A stretch of 64,000 nucleotides of DNA from Cryptomeria japonica (Eukaryota > Streptophyta > Pinopsida > Cupressales > Cupressaceae): positions 826,884,897 to 826,948,896 of the forward strand of contig NC_081411.1 in assembly GCF_030272615.1 (NCBI RefSeq). The letters run 5' to 3'. Shown piece after piece: positions 23,384-34,908 of this stretch (its first letter is position 1; every line of letters begins with the position of its first letter). The position numbers were made by a program, and so were the translations under genes. The notes under the pieces are model-generated. The model was not told where the DNA came from. It made no database searches and saw only the letters and a program-made list of their open reading frames with translations.

Positions 23384-23388
23384 ACTAG
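23384..23388. repeat. Target-site duplication ACTAG (left) of the 16-kb element
   Basis: ACTAG directly precedes the left LTR and is repeated exactly at 39,457-39,461 after the right LTR. A five-base duplication is the usual footprint of Ty3/gypsy integrases. Confidence 0.93.
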
Positions 23389-25206
23389 TGATGCTCTGCA
23401 AAAAGGATTAGAAAATCTATTTGATGGCAACACACACAAGAGCACAAGAAACAAACATTAGTGTTAGCAACAAAAGATTATCCTAAACAAGCATATCAAG
23501 AGAGATATTAAGCATGAAATAGAAAGCATATAAACATAGAATAAAATAGCTAATCAAGATGCTCATAGTTGCTCCTCCCTTGTTCCTCTCCTCTCCAAGT
23601 CCCAAATGAGTGTAGCTCTCAGCTTTTAGCACTAGCCATGGATGCCATATGGAGATTCAAGATGGTTGAATATGATAAGCAAATGCTATGTAAGTGTAGA
23701 TAGTGATGCTATGAAAAAGCTCTATGCTAATGCTAGTATAACAACAATACTCTAATGCTTCCTCTTTTGCTTGAGGAGAAGGGTTCTATTTATAGAAGAA
23801 ATGGGGAAATGAAGGGTTAAGATTGAACAATCTTAACAAAGGTTAGGATTGAAAGATATTCAATCCATGTGAGACTTTCAACCCAATCCCATGTTGACAA
23901 GTGTCACCATGAGGAGGCTTGAGAGGAGAGATAAGGAGCATTAAATGCTTTAGGGGACATGATGGTTACCCTAGTCAAAGAAATAAATTCTTTGAAGAGA
24001 CACATGGGTTACATGAGGGTTAAGTTAGGGGTCAAAGTCCTTAACCATGGGTGCAAGTTGAATTAACCATTAATGGTCATGTAAGAGCCATAAGTGGTTT
24101 GGAAGACTTTAGAGGTTAATTTGTTGAACACACAAATCATTAATTGCTTTTCAAAGACTTTGGAGTCTTTGAGAAGTGACTCCAATTTGCTTAGGAATGT
24201 GACAATATTTAGGGGATGGATTAAGTTAATTAGGAAGGGTTTAGAAGAATCTAGAAGGGGTTTAGGCATGCAAGTGGATTTTGTAGGAAAATGCAAGTGG
24301 GAGGAATTTTGGTATTTTCAATTAAAATAAAATCATTTATTTCAATTAAATGGTGTAATTTGCATTTGGATAAATATTCAAATAAATATTAATTTATTTA
24401 AATGAGAAAAAGGAAGATAAAGCATTAAAATGCTTGAAGACTTTGAGGGAAACCATTAAAGGCTTGAAGACTTTAAGGAAAACCATTAAAGTCTTAAAAA
24501 GACTTTAAGGGAAGCCATTAAGTTTGAAGACTTTAAAGACATCAAGTTTGAAGACTTTAAGGGAAACCATTAAAGGCTTAAGAAGACTATAGAAGGAAGC
24601 CATCAAGTTTGAAGACTTTAAGGGAAACCATTAAAGGTTTCAAGTGGGTGAGGATAAATAGGATTTTAAATAAATAATTTATTTAAAATAGTTGTGCAAC
24701 TTGCATTTGTAGGAAAATGCAAGTGGGTGGAGGATAAAGGTGATTTAAATAAATGATTTATTTAAAATAGTTGTGCAACTTGCTTTTGTAGGAAAATACA
24801 AGTGGGTGGAGGATAAAGGTGATTTAAATAAATAATTTATTTAAAATAATTGTGCAACTTGCTTTTGTAGGAAAATACAAGTGGGTGGAGGATAAAGGTG
24901 ATTTAAATAAATGTTAATTTATTTAAATGTGAGAGGTGGGATTTTGGGGGATTTAAATAAATATTAATTTATTTAAATGTGAGAGAATATTTAATTAAAC
25001 AAATATGATTTATTTATTTAATTAATGGTCTGAATTTGGTTAAGTGAATTAAATCAAATAAATTGAATAATTTATTTAATTAATAGGAGAAGAGGGTTAA
25101 GATGAATTAATTAAATATTAATTTAATTAATTATTGATTGATGGTTAAATAATCAAATAAATACTAAATATTCATTTAATTAAGTGGACAGATTTATATG
25201 ACTACA
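23389..25206 (-). repeat. Left LTR (3' LTR) of element B
   Basis: The LTR starts TGATGCTCTG and ends GACTACA on the plus strand. On the element strand U3 comes first, and the TATA box TATAAATAG lies at 23,794-23,786. U3 holds internal tandem repeats: three copies of a 79-bp unit (GTGCAAC at 24,694, 24,773 and 24,852) and several copies of a TTGAAGACTTTAAGGG-type unit at 24,430-24,640. It is 1,818 bp long, 50 bp shorter than its partner. Confidence 0.92.
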
Positions 25207-27618
25207 TTTGCCCATCTTTGAGATGGTGCGGTTTTATCGCATCGTTTTCAAAGAAAGAAAAATAGGTGTGTGGGTGGTATGCCCCCTCGAGAGATGGGCC
25301 AAATTTTTTTGAAAAATCGGGCGATCTCTCGGAAAAGAATCAAAAGTGGAGGGGAGGTAGAATAGAAGAAATTAGAACTAATGATGAAATAATGGGAGAA
25401 AATGGAGTGAATATGAAGAAACAACAAGCCAACGAGTACCCTGAGGTCATGCAAGAGATACATAGCAGATGTAGTGTGGGGTTTGGATTGATGCTATACA
25501 ATTGATCAAAATTGGTTGGACAATCTGGTGCAATCGGTTTAATTGCCCCGGTCAAGTCAAAGCATGACAGTTGATGTCAGTTGGTCACTTGGACATGATA
25601 AAGTCTGAGTAAGTGAATCAAAGTGACCTGATGTGACTTAGACAATTGATGTAATTGCCCGATGAAGTCAAGGTATATGAAGCAAAATACTCATTGAGAC
25701 GTAGACAATTGATGTAATTATCCATTGGATTGTGTTTGATTGGTTGATCAATTGATAGTGTGTGTGTGTGATGGATGGTTGTGGGGAATCATGGCAACCC
25801 CATTGAGACTAGGTCATTATGATAAATGTCTGATGTAGTCTAGGATTACCATGATCGATTACCTGTTGAGACCCGAAGATACTTGATCAGAGTATCTGTT
25901 GATAGTCTAGGTGTGTGGGAGTCAATGTATCTGTGTAGATAGAGTAACTGGCTTAATTTTGTGGATGAGTGAGGATGGGAAGCGATAAAGGGATTAGGAT
26001 GATGTTGATGATCAAGATAGGGAGGGTGAGGGGGGATTCGATGTTAGATAGAAGATATGGAGGACTAGGACTGAGTCCTAAGGAAGAAGAGGAGTAAAAT
26101 AGAGTATGCATTATTATGACTATGTATGCATGATATGTAGCTATTATGAATGTATGGATGGGTGGAATGCAACGAAATGCAATATATATAGATGAGATGG
26201 AATGACGATCCATGGTGCTTTATTTTTCATCATTGAGCTTTAAAATGTTGTAATAAAATACAAGCAACTTGACATAAAGATTCAAGATGACCAAAGTATT
26301 TCTTACATGGATTTGATATGGCAAGTTAATACAAGCAACTTGATATAATGGATCAAGTTGACCTGAGTATTGCTTGCGGAACAGATACGGATTATCTCCT
26401 TTCATGCATGACTTGGATTGTCCTACTTGATCTTAGGCTGATCATATCCTGAGACAAGTGCATACCGTAATAAGAGATAAAACCTTTATTCAGTTTGGAT
26501 GAGGTAGGAGGAACCAAAGAAAGAGCATTGTACCTACAAACAAATAGTATATACATAAAGAATAAAGAATATGGATCCTTGGTAATGGTTCATGCTCATA
26601 TGGTCGAGGTATACGCTATAGTCAACAAGCTACAATGATCTATGACTGCATTTGGCATAAGATCATGTAGCTTGGTGAACTTCCCATGTAGACACCATTA
26701 GTACATGCCCCAGTACTTCATCGGAACTAATGCACAAATGATACAAAACAATGCTGAAAGATCCCGATACAGATAAACAAATGATTGTACTCATAAATCA
26801 ACCAAGTATTTGATAGCTTAACATAATTTTCTTGTCAAAGAAAACATCACTTTTGTCTTTGTTTTGGTAAGGAAGGATGCATCCTTGTTTAGAGACAGTT
26901 TCCAATTTGTTGGATGTCGATTGTTTGGTCAATTGGTAAATGGTCATCGTGTGAGTATTATGTCAATGTTTGTTTTGTATCTGCGTGGATGAGTATGTAC
27001 AAGGTGTTGCCATGTTTTTGTGTGATTTTCGATGGTTTTTCGATGTTTTTGGACTTTTGTGGAACAGTTTTGAATGTTTTTGGATTTTGTGAGACATTTT
27101 TGAATGTTTGTTTGGATTTTGTGAGACATTTTTGAATGTTTTTGGATTTTTGTGAGACATTTTCGAATATTTTTGCCAATGAATCACCAGTAATGTAGAA
27201 TCCACTTCCATCCTCTAGAATTTTTAAGGGTATTGCCCCCAAGTGTAGACATGACTATGATAGGGTGGGATGCAAGATGCATGAAGTACTTTCTCTTTGC
27301 TATAGATCAAATAGCAAGTCATGGTTTGGATGGATGGATGTGTGTATGTATGAATGTGATCTCAATGAGCCTGAAAGATACTGGAGCCATAGTCTTTACG
27401 AGTGGCGCCTGTTTGCTAGGTTTTCACCATCGCACTTACCCAAGGTTGCACCGGAGTGGTTGTTCACCGTTTGGATGCATGATTTTTCTTTACTTTTTTG
27501 AATGTTTTTGTATTTCTTCAGGACATTTTTCTGAATGTTTTTGGTATTTCTTTAGGACATTTTTCTGAATGTTTTTGGTATTTTTTGGTATGCAGGGGAG
27601 CCTGATGCTCTGTTCAAC
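25207..27618 (-). other. 3' non-coding tail of element B with polypurine tract
   Basis: Directly inside the left LTR the element strand reads AAAGATGGGCAAA, a polypurine-tract-like primer for plus-strand DNA synthesis. The rest, up to the end of the integrase, is about 2.4 kb without a supported gene. The stretch 27,030-27,170 and 27,490-27,590 repeats the words GACATTTTTGAATGTTTTTG. Open frames such as 27,233-27,568 (+) show no domain. Confidence 0.7.
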
Positions 27619-28690
27619 TTAGGTATAAAACTGTTTGAGGTGCATGCTGTTGATTGGATCTGCAAGTGGTTCTCCTTCTGATGTAGCCAACTGATATGCC
27701 CTAGACCCGAATACAGCAGTGACAACATATGGGCCCAGCCAGTTTGATTCAAACTTGCCCTGATGTTCTCTGTTTGGTTGGTTGCAAGGATTCTCTCGTA
27801 GAACAAGATCATTTACCTCAAATGTACGAGATCTAATGTGGTGGTTGTAGCTTCTGCTCATGTGTTGCTGATAGGCTTTTAGATGGTTGTACGCAGCTTG
27901 TCGCTTCTCATCAAGTAACTCTAAGTCCTGAAGACGTGAGACTCTGTATGCTTCATCATCGATGAGATTGTGCAAGGAAACCCGTAAGGATGGTATCTCG
28001 ACCTCAATAGGTAAGATAGCTTCAGCACCATAGACCAATGAATAAGGAGTTGCACCTATAGGGGTTCGAATGCTAGTTCGATATGCCCATAGCACTGGAT
28101 TCAATTGAACATGCCAATCACGACCGGCATCATTGACTATCTTCTTTAGGATCCTCAATATGTTTTTATTGGATGCTTAGGCTTGACCATTGCCTTGTGG
28201 GTAATAGGGAGTGGAAAAGCGGTGTTGGATATGAAATTTCTCACAAAGTTCGCGGACATCCTAATTTTTGAAAGGAAGACCGTTATCTGTGATGATGGAC
28301 ATGGGCACACCATACTGACAGATGATGTAGTTGAGGATGAATGAGGCGATCTGCTTGCCAGTGACTTGGGTAAGTGGAATAGCTTCGATCCACTTTGTGA
28401 AATATTCGGTGGTGGTAATAATGAATTTATGGCCATTGGATGAAGATGGATGAATCTTACCCACAAGGTCAAGGCCCCATTGACAAAAAGGCCATGGTGT
28501 TGTGATTGGTTGCAGTTCTTGTGATGGTGCATGTATCAAGTCACTGTGAACTTGACATTTCTTGTATTTTCTGACAAAGTAGTAGGAATCCTTTTCCATA
28601 GATGGCCAATAGTATCCATTGCGCAGGAGTTTCTTGGCTAGTGACGGACCACTTGAGTGAGTCCCACAAATTCCTTCATGGACTTCTTCT
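27619..28690 (-). pseudogene. Integrase domain of element B
   Basis: The zinc-binding HHCC region begins near 28,690 (EVHEGICGTHSSG, then KKCQVH). The core has the first two acidic residues, in GLDLVG and in ITDNG. The third, the Glu expected after PQGNGQA, is a TAA stop at 28,177-28,179. A further stop follows LPFKN at about 28,261. The C-terminal part, with RTPIGATPYSLVYGAEA and a chromodomain-free tail ending HLKQFYT, is intact to 27,619. It inserts element DNA into the host genome when functional. Confidence 0.88.
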
Positions 28691-29031
28691 AAGGCCTTTG
28701 TTATCTCATCTTGTTCCAGACATCGAAGGAGAGTACCATCAAGACTACGTCGGTATAGAGTTTCGGCAATAATGGTATATCAAGCAGTTTGGCGAATGTA
28801 GGTTTTACGTTGGTTATTCGATTGGTTGGAAGGAAGGGTGTGATCGTGGAGATAGGTGTAGAACTCATCGTACCATGGGGATTTAGAACCAACAAGGTGA
28901 CATATAATCTCAGATTCGGGGATATCATAAGCGAGGATCCAAAGCTATTCTACCAAGAACTCATAGCGTGTTGAATTTTGTGGAGGATCTAGGAGAGATG
29001 TGATGGTAGCCATAGCATCAGCAGCTCGATT

Positions 29032-29400
29032 CTAATCTCTTGGTATCTGCTCAAAAGTGATAGTAGTAAATGATGTCTTTAGAGTGTCCACCATGTGCTT
29101 ATATGGCATGAGTTTATCATCTTTGGTCTGATATTCATCTGTTGCTTGTCGAATGACTAGTTGGGAATCACCATATACTTGCAATTCTTGTAATTTCCAT
29201 TGTATGGCTAACCTGAGTCCTGTGATCAAGGCCTCATACTCTGCTATGTTGTTTGTGCATGGAAATGTCAGCCTGTAAGACTTCAGGATGCTATCACCCT
29301 GAGGTGTGATAAATAGAATGTCTGCCCCTGAGCCGTGCCTAGTGTATGAACCATCAAAGTATAATTTCCATGGTTGTGTTTTTGTGATCATGAATATCTC
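29032..29400 (-). pseudogene. Second (archaeal-type) RNase H domain of element B
   Basis: After the gypsy RNase H comes a second RNase H fold starting WKLYFDGSYTRHGSGA. The motifs NIAEYEALITGL and VYGDSQLVIRQ provide the acidic residues D, E and D. This extra domain is the recognised hallmark of the Tat/Ogre lineage. The frame is open through the domain and closes with a stop at 29,032 that separates it from the integrase. Confidence 0.85.
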
Positions 29401-30920
29401 TTCATCTAGAAAATTGGAAATGAGAGGATGATCACCTATGAGTGGTGCATCGGCCAACTGATCTGCAATAACTTGACCTTTAATAGCTTTATGGTCCACG
29501 TACTTAATGTCAAATTCACTTAGAATCATCACCCATTTGGCCAAGCGACCTATCAATGCTGCTTTGCTAAGTAAATACTTGAGTGGATCAATCTTTGCAA
29601 TGAGTTGTACCTTGTGTGTTAATAGATAGTGCCTCAGTTTAGTGGCTGCCAAGATTACTGCTAGGCAAGATCGCTCAATAGGCGTGTAATTGAGTTCATA
29701 GCCCACCAGTGTGTGAGAGATGTAGTAAATAGCACACTCTTTTCCTTCTGTATTATGTTGTGCCAGTAGTACACCCAATGCTGTACTTGTCGCTGAGATA
29801 TAGAGTAACAATGGTCTACTTGGATCTGGTGGGATCAACAATGGTGGATTCATGAGATAGTCTTTAAGTGTCTGAAATGCTTGCTGGCATCGGGCATCCC
29901 ACTGAAAGTGGATGTTCTTGTGTAGCAGGTGTGTGAATGGGTGACACTTATCAGCCAATTGTGTAATGAATCTTCGAATGGATTGAAGCCGTCCTTGTAA
30001 TGTCCTTAGCTGACTAATATTCTTTGGAGGTGGCATGTCCATGATTGCTTTTACCTTTGCTGGGTCGACCTCAATACCTTTGCTTGAGACAATGTATCCT
30101 AGAAGCTTCCTAGAGGTCACTCCAAAGACACATTTCTTTGGGTTGAGTCGAACATGGTATTGTTCCAGTCTATCAAAGATTTTATCTAAGATGTGGAGAT
30201 GCCCTTCTCTGGTGAGTGATTTTGCTAGTAAGCCATCAACATAATCTTCCATCATAGTATGCATCATGTCATGGAAGATGGTGGTCATTTCTCTTTGATA
30301 GGTTGCTCCTGCATTCTTTAGATCGAAGGGCATTACATTCCAACAATATGTGCCCCATGGACATGTGAAGGCTATCTTATGTTGGTCCTTTGGTGCAATC
30401 TTTATTTGATTGTATCCTGAAAAGCCATCCATGAGTGAAAGCATGGCATGTCCTGCTGTCAGATCCACTATGATGTCGATATTTGGTAGGGGGAAGTCAT
30501 CCTTAAGACATGCCTTATTCAGATCTCTGAAGTCAATACAAATGCAGATGCCCCCTTTTGGTTTGCTGACAGGCACAATGTTGGAGATCCATTCTGCATA
30601 ATCAATTGGCCTAATGAAGCCAACATCTAGGAGTTTCTTGAGTTCTGTTTTGACTAGCACTGCAATCTAGGGATGCATCTTACAAAGCTTCTGCTTGACA
30701 GGTTTGGCTCCTTCTGCTATGGTGAGGTGATGCATGACTAAATCAAGATCAAGCCCAGGCATGTCTGCATATGACCATGCAAAGTTGATCTGACACTTCT
30801 GGAAGAACTCTATAAATTTGGGCTATTCCTTTGGAGTGAGAAGAGATGCCAGATGTATGAGATGAGGATTTTCAGGAGTCCCCACATTGTATTCTTTGGT
30901 TTCCTCGATGAGAATCGTTG
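29401..30920 (-). pseudogene. Reverse transcriptase and gypsy RNase H of element B
   Basis: RT motifs are plain: GFIRPIDYAEWISNIVPV, DFRDLNKACLKDDFPLP, MDGFSGYNQI, FDLKNAGATYQR. The catalytic box reads YVDG (Gly codon at 30,232-30,234) in place of YVDD, so one metal-binding Asp is lost. RNase H follows with LLLYISATSTALGVLL, where the usual first Asp of the fold (LYLD or LYVS) is Ile-Ser-like, and ELNYTPIERSCLAVI. The long open frame covers 30,660-29,032; a stop at 30,661-30,669 cuts the RT N-terminus. Confidence 0.9.
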
Positions 30921-32322
30921 ATCGTTCCTATTGTACATTAGCAGGGAGAATGTCAAACCCTTCATCCTCAGGCATCTTAGAGAGGTTTTCACCGTTGGAT
31001 ACGCTCTTTCTTTTTACTTTTGTCAGATTAAACAGTGCCACAGTGTGGTTTTCATTGGAAGATCCATGTTTTATTGTTATATTTTTGCAACTGAAAGGTT
31101 TGGCATCCGCCCCGAAGTATGCTGTGCTATTAAGTTCAATGGCGAATCCAGCTTTGTGATCCCTGCTTGGTAGGTTATCCCTTAATTCCAAAAAGTCAAT
31201 GATGGCCTCGTCGTTTTGGAAGAAGTCAAGACATGGAGGATTTGGTTGGTTCCATTCGATGAGTTCAGGGTGGATAATGGGCATTACTTCATCGATTAGG
31301 TTAAGTGCGTTAGATGTATCAGTGAGGGTCAAGACGTTATGGTGAAGGTCGTTAATGGTACTCTCCCTGTCAGAATCAAGCGTAGGATGAGACGTAGGGT
31401 CTGTGGAAGATGTTTCCAGTTTAGGAACCCAAGTGGTCTTTATCTGTGCTTTTTTGTAAACAAGGATGTCTTTGCGTGGTGGAGGTAGTGATGTGTCTTC
31501 CTCATCTAAAGTGTTAAGCTGTACAGAATCAAATTTCCACTCATGTGAGTCGGTCTCTGAGTCACTTTCCAGCATCCGATTACTATACCATACTGGGATG
31601 TCTTTGGAGTTAAATACTGTAGGTGTGATTGGTTGATGTACCTTTGTAGTGATCGGTGCTGCAGGATGTTTGATGGGGATCAAGGAATCTGATACGGGGA
31701 GTATCGGTAATATTGACTCAGTGGTTTCTGCTGGAACTGCTGGTGCCATAGATAATGCTGCGGGTTCTGATACAGTTGCTGCTGCTACTGGTGTTATTGA
31801 TGGGATTACTGATTCGCTTGGTGGGATGATTGGTATTGTAGATGGTGGTGTTAGGGTTTTGAGCTTCGGTGGGGTAGTTGGGATGGTGCTTGATGCTGCT
31901 TTGATAATGAAAGGTGTCCTTTTTGCAGTAGGCTAATATAAGGGTTTGCTGGGTTTTCCTTTGAATTTGAGTGTAGGAAAGATCTCTTTTTCAAAGCCTA
32001 GGCCTGTATTACCTTTGGGTTTTAATTCTGGTAGCAGAGGTTCATGTCATCCTTGTTTGCAATATCCCAAAGCACTCTGACCATCATACCCCATTCTTTG
32101 CATAATGAGGAGACCTTTGCCATACTAATCCGTAGGAAGTTTAACTGGTAGGATATCAGTGGTGATGGGATCTTTATAGATCCATTTCGCTAGGTCCTCA
32201 TCTTGGGTTTCTTCCTCTTGACTCTTTCCAAGGATGAAAGGAGTCAAAGGACATGCTGGCGTGATCAATGGTTGTTGGAGTAACTATTGTGGTTTACCAT
32301 GTGTTCTAGGAGAAGTGGGCAT

Positions 32323-32900
32323 CTATCCCACACAAAAGAGTTGACTCAAGTTGTATTCCCCGGGACCTTCCTCTGCTATTTTCATCTTAAGCTTTTCTTT
32401 CTTGGGTATAGTGGTGTTTGAACTGGCAAGAGAGGCTGGACTTATATATGATGTGGAGGAAATGGCTTCTTTATTATTAGGAACAGTAATCTCTAGTTGT
32501 TGGTTGATATTATGGTAATACGTAAAAGGATTTGCATCGCCCAGGATTGTGATCTCTACACTGTTATGTGGGAACTTGATACATTGATGGTAGGTAGATG
32601 GAACGGCTTGCATGGCATGTATCCAAGGTCTTCCTAATAATAGATTGTATGGTAGAGGAAGGTCCAGAACTTGGTAGATGATGTTCTTTACCACAGGGCC
32701 CACTCGGATTGGTAATACCACAGCTCCTTTGGATGAACGCTCTGCATTGTCATAGGCTTTGATTGTGATCTTCTTACGAGGATCCACTGATTCTACCACA
32801 TATCCCAATGCGGTGACCAACTATAGTGTACAAATGTTCAAGCCTGCTCCATTATCTATCAAGACTCGCTTGATTCTATGCTGATTGATAAAGCCTTCAA
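32323..32900 (-). pseudogene. Retropepsin-type protease domain of element B
   Basis: The active site LIDNGAG lies near 32,860, followed by a TAG at 32,821-32,823 where CAG is likely. The frame then continues with LGYVVESVDP, VGPVVKNIIYQVLDLP and LLLGRPWIHAM, the flap-to-hydrophobic-Gly pattern of gypsy proteases. The catalytic triplet is DNG where DTG or DSG is common. It cleaves the polyprotein in active elements. Confidence 0.8.
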
Positions 32901-34908
32901 TGTGTAGCGAAGCGTTGTGAGGTTGCTAGAAGGAAGAGTTGTCACTTTTGAAAAAAGTGAGACAAGGTGATGAATTTAGACTTCCAACCATGGCTTGAAA
33001 TTGGTCTGTATTCAGATTTGCAGGGACTGACGCCTCTTGGAGTGCTTGATCCAAGATAGTTTTATGAGATGGTGATAGGTGCAAAAGCTCTAAAATGGAT
33101 ATAAGCGTAGGCGTTTTATCTAATTATTCCACAAGATTGTACTACTTTGGGATGGAGGTCGTACCTTGTGGAGCTGCTTTTATGGTGACCTTGCCACGAC
33201 ATGTAACAACATTGCAATTTGAGTTGGGATTTTTGAAGGTTATAGTTGCAACTTGTTCACTGGCATCATACAGATGATTTACAGTGTAATTATACGCAGC
33301 CTGTGTATAATCAGTGGTATCAGTGCCTCACCTGGAAGTGGAAGGACCCCTTTGATCTTGTGATGGAAGTGGATTTTTGAACATCAGATGATCATTATTT
33401 GTTGTTTTTGGGTCATGTCCTTCAATTTCAATTTCTCCTCGGTCAATAAGATCCTGGATAAGATCTTTTAATCGGTGACAATTACTTGTCTTGTGTCCTC
33501 TTCCTTGATGGAATTCACAGTGTTCAGTATCTCTCCACTATGCCAATTTGACTTGAGGCTCATAGTTTGATAGTTTAGGTAGAGTGACCAAATTTTGAAA
33601 AATGAGTTGTCGCAATACTATTTCAATGGGTTCCCCTAAGGGAGTGTATGTTCATTTCTATTTTTGCTGATGAGGTCTAGGTTCATCATGAGATGTGATG
33701 CGACATTGATTAGAAGGAACATTTGTGTTGTTCTGAGGTGGAGGATTTTGTCCTGCAAACCGAACCACAGGTTGTGCGTTTTGGATAGTCCGGGCATCCA
33801 CAACCCCATCATTGACGATATTCTTGTTTTTATTCTAGAAGCTTGGTTTATCACTATTGAACTGCGGGCGAGGACCATCTTTTGGTTCATTAAATATTTT
33901 GATGAGTCCTTTCTTGATGAGTTCCTATTCACATTTTAAACCCTTGGTGATCATATCATTAAAAGAGTCTGTGTCTTTGACATCCAGGTGAAATTCCATT
34001 TCTTCGTTTAAGTTGGAAATGAATATTTCCACTAGTTCTCATTCAGGTAACTGAAGAGAATGTTTGCTAGACATTTGGTACCATCGTTGCAGGAATACTG
34101 AGAATAGTTAACCTGGTTTTTGTTTGGTGTTGCACAAATCAGCCATGGTGATGTCGCGTTCAATGTTATGAGAGTAATGAGCGAGGAATTTCTGGATGAG
34201 TTCCTCAAATGTTCTAATGCCACCTGGTAGTTGGGAAAACCATGATGTGGTTGTTCCTCCCAAGCTTTGGGGAAAAAGGCGCATTAGGTAGGTGTCTTCA
34301 TATGCTACTTCGAGACAAGCGGAATGAAATTCTCTAACATGATCACGGGGATCTCCCTTTCCTCTTTATTTTTCAAATTTGGGTGTTTCGAATCCTCGTG
34401 GAAAGGGTGGCATATAAAGATTCCTATCAAAAGGATAGGGACAGATGTCATTGAGTGAGAATTGGTTAGTCTTCACACCACTATGAAGCTATTGGGCGAG
34501 ATTCTTGACTTGTTGCCTCAACATCTCCATTTCATTTGGAGGAGGAGGTGGTGGGTTACCTCGAGGAATGTTATATCTGATGGGATCTCTACCTCTTTCC
34601 TCTTCATGGTGACTTTGTCTTTCTGATGCTTGTCTTAATTGAGCAAGATCAAAGTCAGAGGGGAGTTTTGCTCCTTCTTGAGCGAGTCTTAAGAAGTGAG
34701 CATCCGCATTGCTCCTGAGTATTTTGTCAAATAGTCTGTTAAAGAGAGGGTTATGTTGGGCCCTTTCTATTGTTGCAGGAGTAGGAGTACTTGGGTTTTC
34801 GTCATTCGCATTTCCTCCAAGTGCTTCTTGAAATTCATTGAGATTTTCCTCTTCTTCTTCTTCCATTTCTATTTCTCGTTGCCTTGACTGTGGTCGGGTT
34901 TGAGCCAT

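Larger units (their letters stand above)
27619..34908 (-). pseudogene. Gag-protease-RT-RNaseH-aRNaseH-integrase polyprotein of element B
   Basis: One reading frame of 2,430 codons runs from ATG 34,908 to the end of the integrase at 27,619 without any frameshift that I can see. It is interrupted by at least fifteen in-frame stop codons. Domains on the element strand: glutamate-rich gag start (MAQTRPQSRQREIEM), gag core, zinc-knuckle-like CEFHQGRGHKTSNC at about 33,519, protease with LIDNGAG near 32,860, a G-patch-like segment near 32,100, a Pro/Thr-rich spacer, RT, RNase H, second RNase H, and integrase. Proteins of this kind build the virus-like particle and copy and integrate the element. 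Most stops fit C-to-T change; the integrase Glu stop (TAA at 28,177-28,179) would need another change. Confidence 0.9.

Noticed and set aside
24063-24296. Conserved 77-residue frame in both LTRs of element B (also 38,263-38,496)
   Set aside because: It is conserved only because the LTRs are copies of each other; it lies in U3 and has no domain or partner signals.
32323-34223. Separate small genes on the plus strand and in other minus frames within element B
   Set aside because: A single frame through gag, protease and pol explains the coding signal; the others are shadows.
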